This document shows, in pieces, positions 34,010 to 42,306 of a stretch of 64,000 nucleotides of DNA. A program made the position numbers and the translations under genes. The notes below the pieces were generated by a model. It searched no databases. It was given only the letters and a program-made list of their open reading frames with translations, and had not been told where the DNA came from. Source of the DNA: JALYJG01 sp033763555 (GTDB taxonomy: Bacteria > Pseudomonadota > Alphaproteobacteria > UBA9219); assembly GCA_033763555.1 (NCBI GenBank), contig JANRKK010000045.1:1-64000 (forward strand). The letters are read 5' to 3'. Position 1 is the first letter of the stretch. Each line of letters begins with the position of its first letter.

Positions 34010-34855
34010 TTAAGGTTTAGCCAATTCCCGGACAGGCACAAAGCGGAATCCCCGGGCTTCAGCATCCGGCAGCCAGGATTCCAGAGCCTCCAAAGTTGTC
34101 GGGTGAGGATGGCCGATAACCACGGCATGGCCCTTACGGCGCGCGATATGCTCGGCCTGCTCTATCTGTTTGCGAATGGCCGGAAGCGTTCCGTCATCAT
34201 CCAGAAAAACATCCCTGCCGATGGTGGCCAGCCCATATTGCCGCGCCGTCTGTTCGCCAACGGATTGGGTGCTGGTACGGGAGTCGAGAAAAAATAGACT
34301 GCGTTGCTGCAACTCCTTCATGACCAGATCCATACCTGCTGCATCGGCCGTAAATTTGCTGCCCATATGGTTGTTGACTCCATCAAAGCCTGTAAAGCTG
34401 GCCAGCCCCACTTCTAACCGTCGTTGCAATTCGTCCTGCGGCAGTCCGGTCAGCAAAGCTCCGGGGCCCGGATCGGCACGCCCCATGGGCTCCATAGGCA
34501 TATGCAGAAGCAATTCATGGCCATGATTGCGGGCATCCCTCGCCTGCTCTTTCAGTCGCGTTGCGTAAGGCAGAAAGGCCAGCGTCACTTGTGGCGGCAG
34601 ATTAATCGCCCGCCTGGTATCGCGAATATCCAGACCGAGATCGTCGATAACCACGGCAATCAACATCTGGCCGGGCCGCTCGATTTCAGGCTCTTTTGGC
34701 AAAGGCTCTTCAGCAAGTGGTGGCAGTTCGACCTTGACGCGTGCCGATGGAACAACACGGACAGGCAGCGGCGGTGCGAAAGCCACCCATAATCCTGCGG
34801 TAGCCACGCAAAGCCAGAAAACCAGTTGAAGTTTGCGGCGGCGCGCCTTTTTCAA
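34010..34855 (-). CDS. Divergent polysaccharide deacetylase family protein (YibQ-like)
   Basis: A 281-residue protein with an N-terminal membrane anchor (LQLVFWLCVATAGLWVAF) and a proline-rich linker, then the divergent deacetylase domain. Family blocks visible are LIAVVIDDLGLD (about residues 65-77), TLAFLPYAT, HELLLHMPMEP and NNHMGSKFT. Such proteins are periplasmic, often coded with cell-division or envelope genes, and their catalytic activity is not settled. It starts 6 bp after the rhodanese gene. This is the third gene of a reverse-strand operon with Pcm-like and rhodanese genes. Confidence 0.88.
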   Translation of the reverse strand: MKKARRRKLQLVFWLCVATAGLWVAFAPPLPVRVVPSARVKVELPPLAEEPLPKEPEIERPGQMLIAVVIDDLGLDIRDTRRAINLPPQVTLAFLPYATRLKEQARDARNHGHELLLHMPMEPMGRADPGPGALLTGLPQDELQRRLEVGLASFTGFDGVNNHMGSKFTADAAGMDLVMKELQQRSLFFLDSRTSTQSVGEQTARQYGLATIGRDVFLDDDGTLPAIRKQIEQAEHIARRKGHAVVIGHPHPTTLEALESWLPDAEARGFRFVPVRELAKP

Positions 34856-34861
34856 AGGCGC

Positions 34862-35191
34862 CTAACCGTAGGTCTTTACGGACGGATCGATGCGTTCCGA
34901 CCAGGCGTGAATGCCACCTTTTAAATTAAAGACTTTGGTGAAGCCTTGCTGCTGCAAAAACGCCGTTGCCCGCGCGCTGCGGCCGCCATGATGGCAATGC
35001 ACGACGATTGTCTGGTTTTTCGGCAATTCGGCAAAGCGAGTTTGCAGCTCGCTCATCGGCATCAACTGATTACCCGGCAGGCTGCAGATGTCATTTTCGC
35101 GCTTCTCACGCACATCCAGAACCAGAGGCGGCGTCGCGGATTGCAGCATATCGCGCAACTGCTCGACCTCAACGGAAGGAATATTCACCAT
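34862..35191 (-). CDS. Rhodanese-like sulfurtransferase
   Basis: A 109-residue single-domain rhodanese. The N-terminal LVLDVREKRE and the active-site loop VVHCHHGGRSA, with cysteine at about residue 66, are typical; FNLKGGIHAWS is the conserved C-terminal block. The gene is common next to the Pcm-like methyltransferase in alphaproteobacteria. The biological sulfur donor and acceptor are unknown. It is separated by 11 bp from the methyltransferase gene upstream. Confidence 0.92.
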   Translation of the reverse strand: MVNIPSVEVEQLRDMLQSATPPLVLDVREKRENDICSLPGNQLMPMSELQTRFAELPKNQTIVVHCHHGGRSARATAFLQQQGFTKVFNLKGGIHAWSERIDPSVKTYG

Positions 35192-35202
35192 GGGCCATCC
35201 CG

Positions 35203-35910
35203 TTAAAATTTAAACTGTGCCGGAGATGAAAATCCCGGCAGAGGTTTGATATTCGCATCGAACAAGGGGCGGTACGACAAAGCGCCATGAATTTTCTCAT
35301 AAAGCCGTGCCTCGCCTGTGTGCGCTGCCTGCGCGGGGCCATAATGGCGCATAACGACCATAAGCCTGCCACCTTCGGCAAGCTGTGCGGCCAGCGCATC
35401 CGGCAAGCGGTCAATACTGCCATTGATCAGGATGATATCGTAAGGCCCGTTGTGCGACCAGCCTTCCTGCAAAGGGCCGAGCTGCGCCTCCACATTGGTG
35501 ATTTTTAGGGTTTCCAGGTTGAAAACGGCTTTTTGCATCAGCACCGGGTCGCATTCGACCGCGACCACCTCCTGCGCCAGCGCCGCCAGCGCCGCCGAGG
35601 AATAACCTGTAGTTGGGCCAATATCGAGAACACGATGTCCGGGTTTAATCGCTGCCTCTTGCAACAGGCGCGCAAGAACCATCGGTTCCATTAAATAACG
35701 GTTAGGTGCGATTTGCAGATCTTCGTCACTATAGGCAATGCCTGCCATGGGCGATGGCACGAAAATCTCGCGCGGCAGGCGACCCAGGGCTTCCAAGATA
35801 CGTTCATCCGTGACTTTGTTGGGGCGTATCTGGCCTTCGACCATATGAAAGCGGGCTGCCGTGAAATCACGGAAGTTCTGATTTTCAGCGGGGCGTGTGG
35901 AAGCGCTCAT
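35203..35910 (-). CDS. Protein-L-isoaspartate O-methyltransferase-family protein
   Basis: A 235-residue SAM-dependent methyltransferase related to Pcm. It has the N-terminal MVEGQIRPNKVTDERILEAL (QxRxxxVxDxxVL) and REIFVP, and SAM motif I VLDIGPTTGYSSAAL (about residues 90-104). NGS in ILINGSIDRLP replaces the usual GAA or GAP at the substrate region. This alphaproteobacterial branch is often found with a rhodanese and tolC and may not repair isoaspartate. It heads the operon to 34010. Confidence 0.88.
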   Translation of the reverse strand: MSASTRPAENQNFRDFTAARFHMVEGQIRPNKVTDERILEALGRLPREIFVPSPMAGIAYSDEDLQIAPNRYLMEPMVLARLLQEAAIKPGHRVLDIGPTTGYSSAALAALAQEVVAVECDPVLMQKAVFNLETLKITNVEAQLGPLQEGWSHNGPYDIILINGSIDRLPDALAAQLAEGGRLMVVMRHYGPAQAAHTGEARLYEKIHGALSYRPLFDANIKPLPGFSSPAQFKF

Positions 35911-35964
35911 ATGCTGATTGATAGACGTTAACCTTACTCATGGCAACATGAGCCATTATATCAA

Positions 35965-36075
35965 CGTCATTCCGGAAAATTTTCTGAACGAAGTGAAGAA
36001 AATTTATCCGGAATCCATGGCTGTGCCGATGGGCCATGGATTCCGGGTTCGCGCTACGCGCGCCCCGGAATGACG
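35965..36075. repeat. Cloverleaf-like palindromic element
   Basis: Outer arms CGTCATTCCGG (35965-35975) and CCGGAATGACG (36065-36075) are exact inverted repeats. Inside are three nested hairpins: AAATTTTCT/AGAAAATTT, GGAATCCATGGC/GCCATGGATTCC and CGCGC-TAC-GCGCG. It lies 18 bp downstream of rpsI on the reverse strand. The CATTCCGG...CCGGAATG form resembles dispersed intergenic palindromes seen in several alphaproteobacteria. It may also end the rplM-rpsI transcript. Only one copy is in the window. Confidence 0.8.
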
Positions 36076-36092
36076 AAACAACGTTTTGGGTA

Positions 36093-36632
36093 TTAACGCT
36101 TGCTGTACTGGAAGCGACGGCGGGCCTTGGCGCGGCCGTACTTCTTGCGCTCGACAACGCGCGGATCACGGCGCAGGAATTTGGCAACCTTAAGCGGTGC
36201 GCGCAGTTCCGGCTCGAAATAGGTCAGAGCCTTGGAGATACCATGCTTCACGGCACCCGCCTGCCCCGACAATCCACCACCGACAACCAGGCATTCCACA
36301 TCGAACTGATTGGCGCGGTTGGCGACATCGAACGGCTGGTTGACAACCATCTGCAGAACCGGACGGGCGAAGTAGATCTTCAGCTCACGGCCATTAACGA
36401 AGATTTTGCCGCTGCCCGGCTTGATCCAAACACGAGCGATGGCGTTCTTACGCTTGCCTGTGGCATAGGCGCGGCCATGCTTGTCCAGCTTGCGCTCATG
36501 CTTGCCGGGTTCAGCCGAAGCCGCCGCGGTAGCAACAACCTGTTCTTTGGCTTCTTCTTTCGCCTTTTCTTTAACGGTCGCCTTGATGTCGGTCAGCTTG
36601 GCAGCTCTGGGTTTGCGCGGAGGTGTTGGCAT
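36093..36632 (-). CDS. rpsI: 30S ribosomal protein S9
   Basis: Ribosomal protein S9, whose C-terminal tail touches the P-site tRNA. The core from about residue 50 (GRAYATGKRKNAIARVW) to the C-terminal RAKARRRFQYSKR is canonical. A charged alanine/lysine/glutamate-rich N-terminal extension of about 48 residues, common in alphaproteobacteria, makes it 179 long. The start at 36632 overlaps the stop of rplM in TAATG form, so the two are translationally coupled. Confidence 0.97.
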   Translation of the reverse strand: MPTPPRKPRAAKLTDIKATVKEKAKEEAKEQVVATAAASAEPGKHERKLDKHGRAYATGKRKNAIARVWIKPGSGKIFVNGRELKIYFARPVLQMVVNQPFDVANRANQFDVECLVVGGGLSGQAGAVKHGISKALTYFEPELRAPLKVAKFLRRDPRVVERKKYGRAKARRRFQYSKR

Positions 36633-37132
36633 TAGGAAGCCCTCTTGTTCTTGGGATTACGGGCGGCGAAATCAATCGTCTTCGGGTTCTGCGCGGCGTG
36701 CGGATGTTCCTTGCCCGCATAGACCTTGAGGAAGGTCATCTGACGGCGGCCCAGCGGCCCGCGCGGCATCATACGTTCAACAGCCTTGGTAATAACCCGT
36801 TCCGGATGCGCGCCCGCCAAAATCTTGGCGCGGGTGCGGCTCTTAATCCCGCCGGGATAGCCTGTGTGATAGAAAAATTCCTTTTCCTCAGCCTTCTTGC
36901 CCGTCATGCGAATTTTTTCGGCATTGATGACAATGACATTGTCACCGCAATCAACCGACGGTGTGAAGGTCGCGCGATGCTTGCCGCGCAGAATGGTGGC
37001 AATCCCTGCCGCCAGACGGCCGAGAATGACGCCATCGGCATCGATCAGAACCCAGTTCTTTTTGACGTCCTGATGACGCAGCTCAAAGCTCTTCGTCTGG
37101 ACACTTGGTTTAACGCGAATTTTTCCGGCCAT
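36632..37132 (-). CDS. rplM: 50S ribosomal protein L13
   Basis: Large-subunit protein L13 of 166 residues, an early assembly protein. Recognisable segments are NWVLIDADGVILGRLA, HRATFTPSVDCGDNVIVINA, YHTGYPGGI and MMPRGPLGRRQM. The start at 37132 has AGGGAGA about 6 bases upstream. The frame is open a further 25 codons to 37207, but that part does not look like L13. It is the first gene of the rplM-rpsI pair. Confidence 0.97.
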   Translation of the reverse strand: MAGKIRVKPSVQTKSFELRHQDVKKNWVLIDADGVILGRLAAGIATILRGKHRATFTPSVDCGDNVIVINAEKIRMTGKKAEEKEFFYHTGYPGGIKSRTRAKILAGAHPERVITKAVERMMPRGPLGRRQMTFLKVYAGKEHPHAAQNPKTIDFAARNPKNKRAS

Positions 37133-37226
37133 GTTGATCTCCCTAAACCCGCCTGTGGCGGAGCCGGGTTGATACAAATTGAGGGAGTCGATGTCAATAA
37201 AAATCAAGCAGGACAGCGATAAAATA

Positions 37227-37250
37227 TATGGGGTATTATGATACCCTATA
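37227..37250. promoter_or_regulatory. Operator-like palindrome upstream of the orphan gene at 37343
   Basis: Perfect arms GGGTAT (37231-37236) and ATACCC (37241-37246) around TATG, extended outward by a G-T wobble and TAT/ATA, give about a 10-base stem. It lies 93 bp before the ATG at 37343 and 95 bp before rplM on the other strand. No T-run follows, so a dimeric repressor site is more likely than a terminator. Confidence 0.45.
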
Positions 37251-37342
37251 TTTAACTATAAGTCTCATCTAATTGACAGCCTTATATGTACAGGCATAGC
37301 ATTCATGAGATTTCATCACACCAAATAAAGAGGGCTTCAATT

Positions 37343-37936
37343 ATGGAATTTACGCAAAATCCAACCCCCACTGATATGGCTGCGTTTGTAAAAGAAGCCG
37401 TAGACGCAAAAACGAACACTGACTCTCCAGAACGGCAAGCACAATTGGCGGCTAAAGCCCAAGAGCATGCTGCGCTAGAAGCAAAAAAAGAACCATTTCG
37501 AGTTGCCGCGCGGGAAGTTGCCGAAACCATTCTTGGCGGTCTTCAAGCCCTCCCCCTCAATAACCGTGTGATAGAAGAAAAAAGAATTGTGCTAAATTTT
37601 CATATTGTTCCAAATCTCTTTGCGGTGACTTTGGGATCAAGCGACGCAGCTCTTCAAAAGCCTAAAGAAACTGGGAATCTGGTAAGCTTCCTAATTCCCG
37701 GATGGGAAGGTCGTGTAACTGGCGATCACAGCTGGAACACCCGGTATATGGGATTTAAGTTTGACTGCGTGTATGACGACGACAGAAATTTACAACATAT
37801 TACCGTTAGACGGCATGAAGGATTTGAATCGGCTTTTGGCGACAGCTTAGGTAAATTTTCGTATTCTCCCGAAAGACCTGCCGAGATGTACAGAGAACTT
37901 GCTGGGCTGTTTACGCGCTACGAATGGAACCGCTAA
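37343..37936 (+). CDS. Orphan cytosolic protein of unknown function
   Basis: A 197-residue protein with no signal or membrane helix. The first third is alanine/glutamate-rich and probably helical (about residues 12-60). The rest looks beta-rich, with VLNFHIVPNLFAVTLG, LVSFLIPGWEGR and YMGFKFDCVYDDD. The start was placed at 37343, which has AGAGG 9 bases upstream. Composition is A/T-richer than the ribosomal neighbours. The promoter region holds a palindrome (37227-37250). No family is recognised. Confidence 0.7.
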   Translation: MEFTQNPTPTDMAAFVKEAVDAKTNTDSPERQAQLAAKAQEHAALEAKKEPFRVAAREVAETILGGLQALPLNNRVIEEKRIVLNFHIVPNLFAVTLGSSDAALQKPKETGNLVSFLIPGWEGRVTGDHSWNTRYMGFKFDCVYDDDRNLQHITVRRHEGFESAFGDSLGKFSYSPERPAEMYRELAGLFTRYEWNR

Positions 37937-37945
37937 GCTCAACAA

Positions 37946-38794
37946 TCAGCCTGCGATAATTTTTAGATAAGTCCGCACCCAAATGGCCAGATCGAGCAGC
38001 CATAGAAATGGCTTTGGATATTCCTTGCCGAAATTCTTGTGGAAATAGCGGATAAAGCCGCGCGCCTTGTGTTTTTCAACGAAGGCTCTTGTTGCCCTGC
38101 TCGTGCTGCCAATATGCGTCACGACCACATCCGGGGCAAAATAAATCTCGCCTCCGGCACAGCGGAGACGCAGACATAAGTCCAAATCCTCAACATGGAG
38201 GAAATAACCTTCATCGAATCCTGTGATTTTCCAAAAATCCTCGCGTGTCAGGAACATGAACGCGCCGCTGATGGCGGGTATGGGCGTTAAAGCGGATGGA
38301 ATAGGTTCTTCATTAAAATTCAGCCGCGCCTTCGGGAAGAAATGATGGAGGCACAGCGCCTCGATAAAAGCCGTCATGGGCGTCAACAAAGCGCGGCGGC
38401 AACCGCGTTGATCGCTGCCATCCTCATCCAGCAGCCGCGCACCGATCATAAAAGGCCGTTTTAAGCCTGCCGCATGGGCTTGAAGACGGGTCAAAGCATC
38501 CGGTAGCAACAGGCTGTCAGGATTAAGAAAAAGAAGGTGGGTGCCCCCGGCTGCCTTTGCGCCGAGATTACACCCCCGGCTGAAGCCAACATTGCCATGG
38601 CCTGTGACAAAGCGCAGGCGGCTTTCCTGCTCCGCCATGGCTTGCAGCTGAGCAGTAATTTCAGGGGGATTGCCGTTATCGACGAGGCAGAGCTCCACAG
38701 GCTCTGTCTGGGCCAACACACTGGCAATGGCCTGAAACAGCACAGGACCCGTGTAATAGCTGACCATGACGACGGAGGTTATGGGGGGCGGCAT
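37946..38794 (-). CDS. Family 2 glycosyltransferase (rhamnosyltransferase-like)
   Basis: A 282-residue GT2 enzyme. The nucleotide-sugar site shows VVMVSYYTGPVLFQAI and VELCLVDNGN; the DxD-like metal site is in LLFLNPDSLLLP. FLTREDFWKITGFDEGYFLHVEDLDLCLRLR has the catalytic-base ED and is typical of rhamnosyltransferase-like GT2s. It is transcribed away from the rhamnose operon 94 bp upstream, so it likely uses dTDP-rhamnose; this is inference. Its start at 38794 has an upstream region with repeats (38808-38886). Confidence 0.9.
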   Translation of the reverse strand: MPPPITSVVMVSYYTGPVLFQAIASVLAQTEPVELCLVDNGNPPEITAQLQAMAEQESRLRFVTGHGNVGFSRGCNLGAKAAGGTHLLFLNPDSLLLPDALTRLQAHAAGLKRPFMIGARLLDEDGSDQRGCRRALLTPMTAFIEALCLHHFFPKARLNFNEEPIPSALTPIPAISGAFMFLTREDFWKITGFDEGYFLHVEDLDLCLRLRCAGGEIYFAPDVVVTHIGSTSRATRAFVEKHKARGFIRYFHKNFGKEYPKPFLWLLDLAIWVRTYLKIIAG

Positions 38795-38807
38795 TGGGAT
38801 GTTAATC

Positions 38808-38886
38808 GCTAGTTGCTAGTTGCTAGCATATACAAAACCCGGCAAATTGCTAATCCCCAGCAACTAGCAACTGACAGCTAGCAACT
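38808..38886. repeat. Small inverted and tandem repeat cluster between GT2 and rfbC
   Basis: The left arm is three partial copies of GCTAGTT (38808-38827). The right arm contains AGCAACTAGCAACT and AGCTAGCAACT (38859-38886), the reverse complement of the same unit. The unit is 7 bases, the arms face each other across about 31 bp, and the right arm abuts the rfbC start codon (38888). Function is unknown; a hairpin could hide the start. Confidence 0.6.
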
Positions 38887-38887
38887 T

Positions 38888-39445
38888 ATGATCACCGTTA
38901 AAGAACTCGCCATACCGGATGTTAAACTACTGATGCCCAAGCTGCATCAGGATGACCGGGGCTATGTCACGGAAATTGCCCATGACCGACACCTGCAAGA
39001 ACTGGGCATTCCTATGAGATTCATGCAGGAAAACCAGTCTCTCTCCCGCCATAAAAACACCGTCCGCGGCTTGCACGGGCAGCAACCACCGCATGCGCAG
39101 GCCAAGCTGGTACGCGTGCTGCGCGGCAAAATTTTTGATGTCGCCGTGGATGTGCGGCCTCAATCCAAAACCTATGGTCAATATGTCAGCGCCGTTTTGT
39201 CGGAAGATGAAGTCACGCAGATGTTTATCCCGGCTGGATTCCTGCATGGTTTCTGCACATTGGAAGACAACACCGTCGTGCTTTATAAAATGTCGGATTT
39301 CTATGCGCCGGGAAATGAGGTTGGCATTATCTGGAACGACCCCGATGTGAAGATCGACTGGCCCGTTGATCCGTCTAAAGCCATTCTGTCCGGCAAGGAT
39401 GAGAAGCTGCCTCGCTTCAAAGATTTTCCCCGTATCGCGTGGTGA
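38888..39445 (+). CDS. rfbC: dTDP-4-dehydrorhamnose 3,5-epimerase
   Basis: Third enzyme of dTDP-L-rhamnose synthesis; a 185-residue cupin dimer. The blocks DDRGYVTEI, NTVRGLHGQ with the catalytic histidine, AQAKLVRVLRGKIFDVAVDVR and IPAGFLHGF are all present. Most relatives have Y after RGLH, so G there is a minor deviation. No clear ribosome-binding site precedes the ATG; the repeat cluster reaches it. It heads the rhamnose operon C-B-D-A, with a 4-base overlap to rfbB. Confidence 0.95.
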   Translation: MITVKELAIPDVKLLMPKLHQDDRGYVTEIAHDRHLQELGIPMRFMQENQSLSRHKNTVRGLHGQQPPHAQAKLVRVLRGKIFDVAVDVRPQSKTYGQYVSAVLSEDEVTQMFIPAGFLHGFCTLEDNTVVLYKMSDFYAPGNEVGIIWNDPDVKIDWPVDPSKAILSGKDEKLPRFKDFPRIAW

Positions 39446-40524
39446 GTTCTGTGCAAACTATTATCGTCACAGGCGCGGCAGGTTTTATCGGTTCGGCTTT
39501 GTGCCGTTATTTGCGCAGCAACAAACTGGCGCGGGTGATCGGTATCGACGCCATGACCTATGCCGCCAGCCGCGAAGCGCTGGACAGCCTCAAGAATGAC
39601 CCTGATTTTCGACTGGTTGAAGCGGATATTTGTGACGGCACAGCCGTCATGGAAATTCTGGCCGCCAGCTCACCGGATGGCGTTATCCATCTGGCCGCCG
39701 AGACGCATGTTGACCGTTCGATCGACAATCCTGGCGCATTCATTCAGGCCAATGTCGTTGGCACCTATGCTATGCTCGAGATGGTACGCTTTTATCTGGC
39801 GGTGATGCCGGAGGAACGGCGTAAGAATTTCCGCTTTCTGCATGTGTCGACCGACGAGGTTTATGGCTCACTCGGCCCCAAGGGACGCTTTACGGAAGAA
39901 ACCGCCTATGCGCCAAATTCGCCCTATGCCGCCAGCAAGGCGGCGGCTGACCATCTGGCGCGCGCATGGTACAGCACCTTTGATCTTCCGGTACTCATCA
40001 GCAATTGCTCAAACAATTATGGCCCCTATCAATTTCCGGAAAAACTCATCCCGCTCTGCATTGCTAAAGCGCTGAACGGCGAAAAGCTTCCGATCTATGG
40101 CAAGGGAGAAAATATTCGCGACTGGCTGTTTGTCGACGACCATGCCGAAGCGCTGTACACAATCTACAACAAAGGACGTCTTGGCGAAAAATACAACGTT
40201 GGCGGCGACGCAGAATGGAAAAATCTTGATCTGGTGCATGAGCTTTGCGCAGCGCTGGATGAGATGCTGCCAAAATCATCGCATCGCCCACATAAAAATC
40301 TAATTACCTACGTCACCGACAGGCCCGGCCATGATGCGCGCTACGCCATGGATTTCACAAAACTGAAGAAAGAACTGGGATGGACGCCACGCACATCCCT
40401 GCGCGAAGGACTGAAGAAGACCGTGGCCTGGTATATCGAGAACCGTTCCTGGTGCGATGACATACGCCTCCGCAAATATAGTGGTGAACGATTGGGGCAG
40501 CTTTCATCCGCTGTAAATACCTGA
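39442..40524 (+). CDS. rfbB: dTDP-glucose 4,6-dehydratase
   Basis: Second step of dTDP-rhamnose synthesis. The extended SDR has the NAD motif TGAAGFIGSAL, VHLAAETHVDRSI-like HLAAETHVDRSID, the catalytic YAASKAAADH (YxxxK) and RPGHDARYAMD near the C-terminus. Possible starts are GTG 39439, 39442 or 39451; 39442 was chosen because its GTGA overlaps the rfbC stop in coupled form. It is followed 1 bp later by rfbD. Confidence 0.95.
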   Translation: MSSVQTIIVTGAAGFIGSALCRYLRSNKLARVIGIDAMTYAASREALDSLKNDPDFRLVEADICDGTAVMEILAASSPDGVIHLAAETHVDRSIDNPGAFIQANVVGTYAMLEMVRFYLAVMPEERRKNFRFLHVSTDEVYGSLGPKGRFTEETAYAPNSPYAASKAAADHLARAWYSTFDLPVLISNCSNNYGPYQFPEKLIPLCIAKALNGEKLPIYGKGENIRDWLFVDDHAEALYTIYNKGRLGEKYNVGGDAEWKNLDLVHELCAALDEMLPKSSHRPHKNLITYVTDRPGHDARYAMDFTKLKKELGWTPRTSLREGLKKTVAWYIENRSWCDDIRLRKYSGERLGQLSSAVNT

Positions 40525-40525
40525 C

Positions 40526-41428
40526 ATGGCGATAAAGCGCATCATGCTTCTGGGTGCAACGGGACAGATCGGGCAAGCCGTGCGGGCGCAACCCCTGCCT
40601 GGCGATTGGCAGCTTGGCGTTTATGGCCGCGCAGAATTCGATGCCACCGACCATCAGGCCATGCAAAGCGCGATACAGACTTTTAAACCGGATCTTATTA
40701 TCAACGCCGCCGCGATGACGGCTGTTGATAAATGCGAAATAGAGCAAGACGCGGCCATGGAAGCGAATTTTGAGGCTCCGGCCCATCTCGCCGTGCAATG
40801 CGGCGCAGCCGACATACCACTCATTCACTTGTCGACGGATTATGTTTTCGACGGCACGGAAAACAGGCCCTACCGCACCGATGATGCGATGAATCCGCTC
40901 AGCACCTATGGCCAGAGCAAAATGATGGGCGAGGAATCCATCCGGCATGAGCTGGCCTGGCATGTTATCCTGCGCGTCTCATCTGTGTTCAGCGCCTTTG
41001 GCACAAATCTTCTGACCAAAACGCTGCAGATGATTGATGAGCGCGATGAGCTGAAAATCGTCACCGACCAGAAATCCTGCCCGACCCCGGCGCAGGATAT
41101 TGCTAAGGCTGTCGTTGTGATGGGCGATGCCATTCTGCGCGGTAAAAGCAACGGCTTCGGTACATTCCATTTCTGCGGCACGCCGGACGTTACGCGTCTG
41201 GAATTCGTCACCGACATTATGAATGCCTATGCGCCTTATACCGCGAAGCGGCCAAAAATCACCCCGGCACTCAGCGCCGACTTCCCCGGCTTTGCCCAGC
41301 GGCCTGCCTATTCCTCGCTGGATTGCAGCCGTATTCAGGAAATTTACGGCCTTACGCAAAGGCCATGGCGCGACGGGCTGGCTGAGGCTATGGATGTGTT
41401 GATGCATGGTAAAAGGAAAGTGGCATGA
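40526..41428 (+). CDS. rfbD: dTDP-4-dehydrorhamnose reductase
   Basis: Final reductase of dTDP-rhamnose synthesis, 300 residues. The NAD(P) motif is LLGATGQIGQAV, with DLIINAAAMTAVDKCE (AAxTxVDxxE) and the STDYVFDG block. YGQSKMMGE supplies the YxxxK pair. The typical C-terminal RPAYSSLDCSRIQEIYG is near the end. It starts 1 bp after rfbB and overlaps rfbA by 4 bp. Confidence 0.95.
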   Translation: MAIKRIMLLGATGQIGQAVRAQPLPGDWQLGVYGRAEFDATDHQAMQSAIQTFKPDLIINAAAMTAVDKCEIEQDAAMEANFEAPAHLAVQCGAADIPLIHLSTDYVFDGTENRPYRTDDAMNPLSTYGQSKMMGEESIRHELAWHVILRVSSVFSAFGTNLLTKTLQMIDERDELKIVTDQKSCPTPAQDIAKAVVVMGDAILRGKSNGFGTFHFCGTPDVTRLEFVTDIMNAYAPYTAKRPKITPALSADFPGFAQRPAYSSLDCSRIQEIYGLTQRPWRDGLAEAMDVLMHGKRKVA

Positions 41429-42306
41429 CAATCAAGAAAGGCATCATCCTCGCGGGCGGCAGCGGCACGCGCCTTTATCCTGCCACGCGCGCGATCAGCA
41501 AGCAGCTGATGCCCATTTATGACAAGCCAATGATTTATTATTCGCTCTCGACCATCATGCTGTCAGGCATCCGCGAATTTCTGCTGATCAGCACGCCACG
41601 CGATATTCCCCTGTTCAAGGGGCTGCTCGGCGACGGCAGCCAATGGGGCATCAATATTTCCTACGCTGAACAGGCAGCGCCGAACGGGCTGGCTGAGGCC
41701 TTTATCATTGGCCGCTCATTCATTGGCAATGACAATGTGGCGATGATTTTAGGTGATAATCTTTATTACGGTCAGGGCTTGCAGGATTTGCTGCCTCAGG
41801 TGGCTGAAAAACGATCCGGTGCGACCGTGTTCGGCTATCGCGTTGCCAATCCGGAGCGCTATGGCGTGATTGTTTATGACGATGCGGGTAGACCCATCGA
41901 CATGATTGAAAAGCCGAAAGATCCGCCGTCACGTTGGGCAATCACAGGACTTTATTTCTATGACAATCAGGTTGTCGAGATTGCCAAGAGCCTGAAGCCC
42001 TCACCACGCGGCGAGCTCGAAATCACCGACCTGAACCGTGTTTATCTCAAACAGCAGAATATGGATGTCATACGGCTGGGGCGCGGTTATGCCTGGCTGG
42101 ATACCGGAACACATGAATCCCTTGGCACCGCATCAGATTTCGTCCGCATCATTGAACAACGCCAGGGCTTGAAAATCGGCTGCCCCGAAGAAATTGCCTT
42201 CGCCCGCGGCTATATCAGCGCCGAGCAGGTCCTGAAAATCGTAGGACAAATGGGCCAGACAGAATACGCGGCCTATTTATGGGATTTGGTTGATCCAGAA
42301 CCCTAA
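41425..42306 (+). CDS. rfbA: Glucose-1-phosphate thymidylyltransferase
   Basis: First step of dTDP-rhamnose synthesis, coded last in this operon. The 293-residue enzyme shows the nucleotide-binding GIILAGGSGTRLYPATRAISKQ-type signature (LAGGSGTRLYPAT), PIYDKPMIYY, MILGDNLYYGQG and IEKPKDPPS. The C-terminal part has YAWLDTGTHESL. Length and motifs are standard RmlA. It converges on miaA with a 4-bp overlap. Confidence 0.96.
   Translation: MTIKKGIILAGGSGTRLYPATRAISKQLMPIYDKPMIYYSLSTIMLSGIREFLLISTPRDIPLFKGLLGDGSQWGINISYAEQAAPNGLAEAFIIGRSFIGNDNVAMILGDNLYYGQGLQDLLPQVAEKRSGATVFGYRVANPERYGVIVYDDAGRPIDMIEKPKDPPSRWAITGLYFYDNQVVEIAKSLKPSPRGELEITDLNRVYLKQQNMDVIRLGRGYAWLDTGTHESLGTASDFVRIIEQRQGLKIGCPEEIAFARGYISAEQVLKIVGQMGQTEYAAYLWDLVDPEP

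Noticed and set aside
38808..38886. CRISPR array
   Set aside because: The units are only 7 bases, with no regular spacers and no cas genes; a simple repeat cluster.
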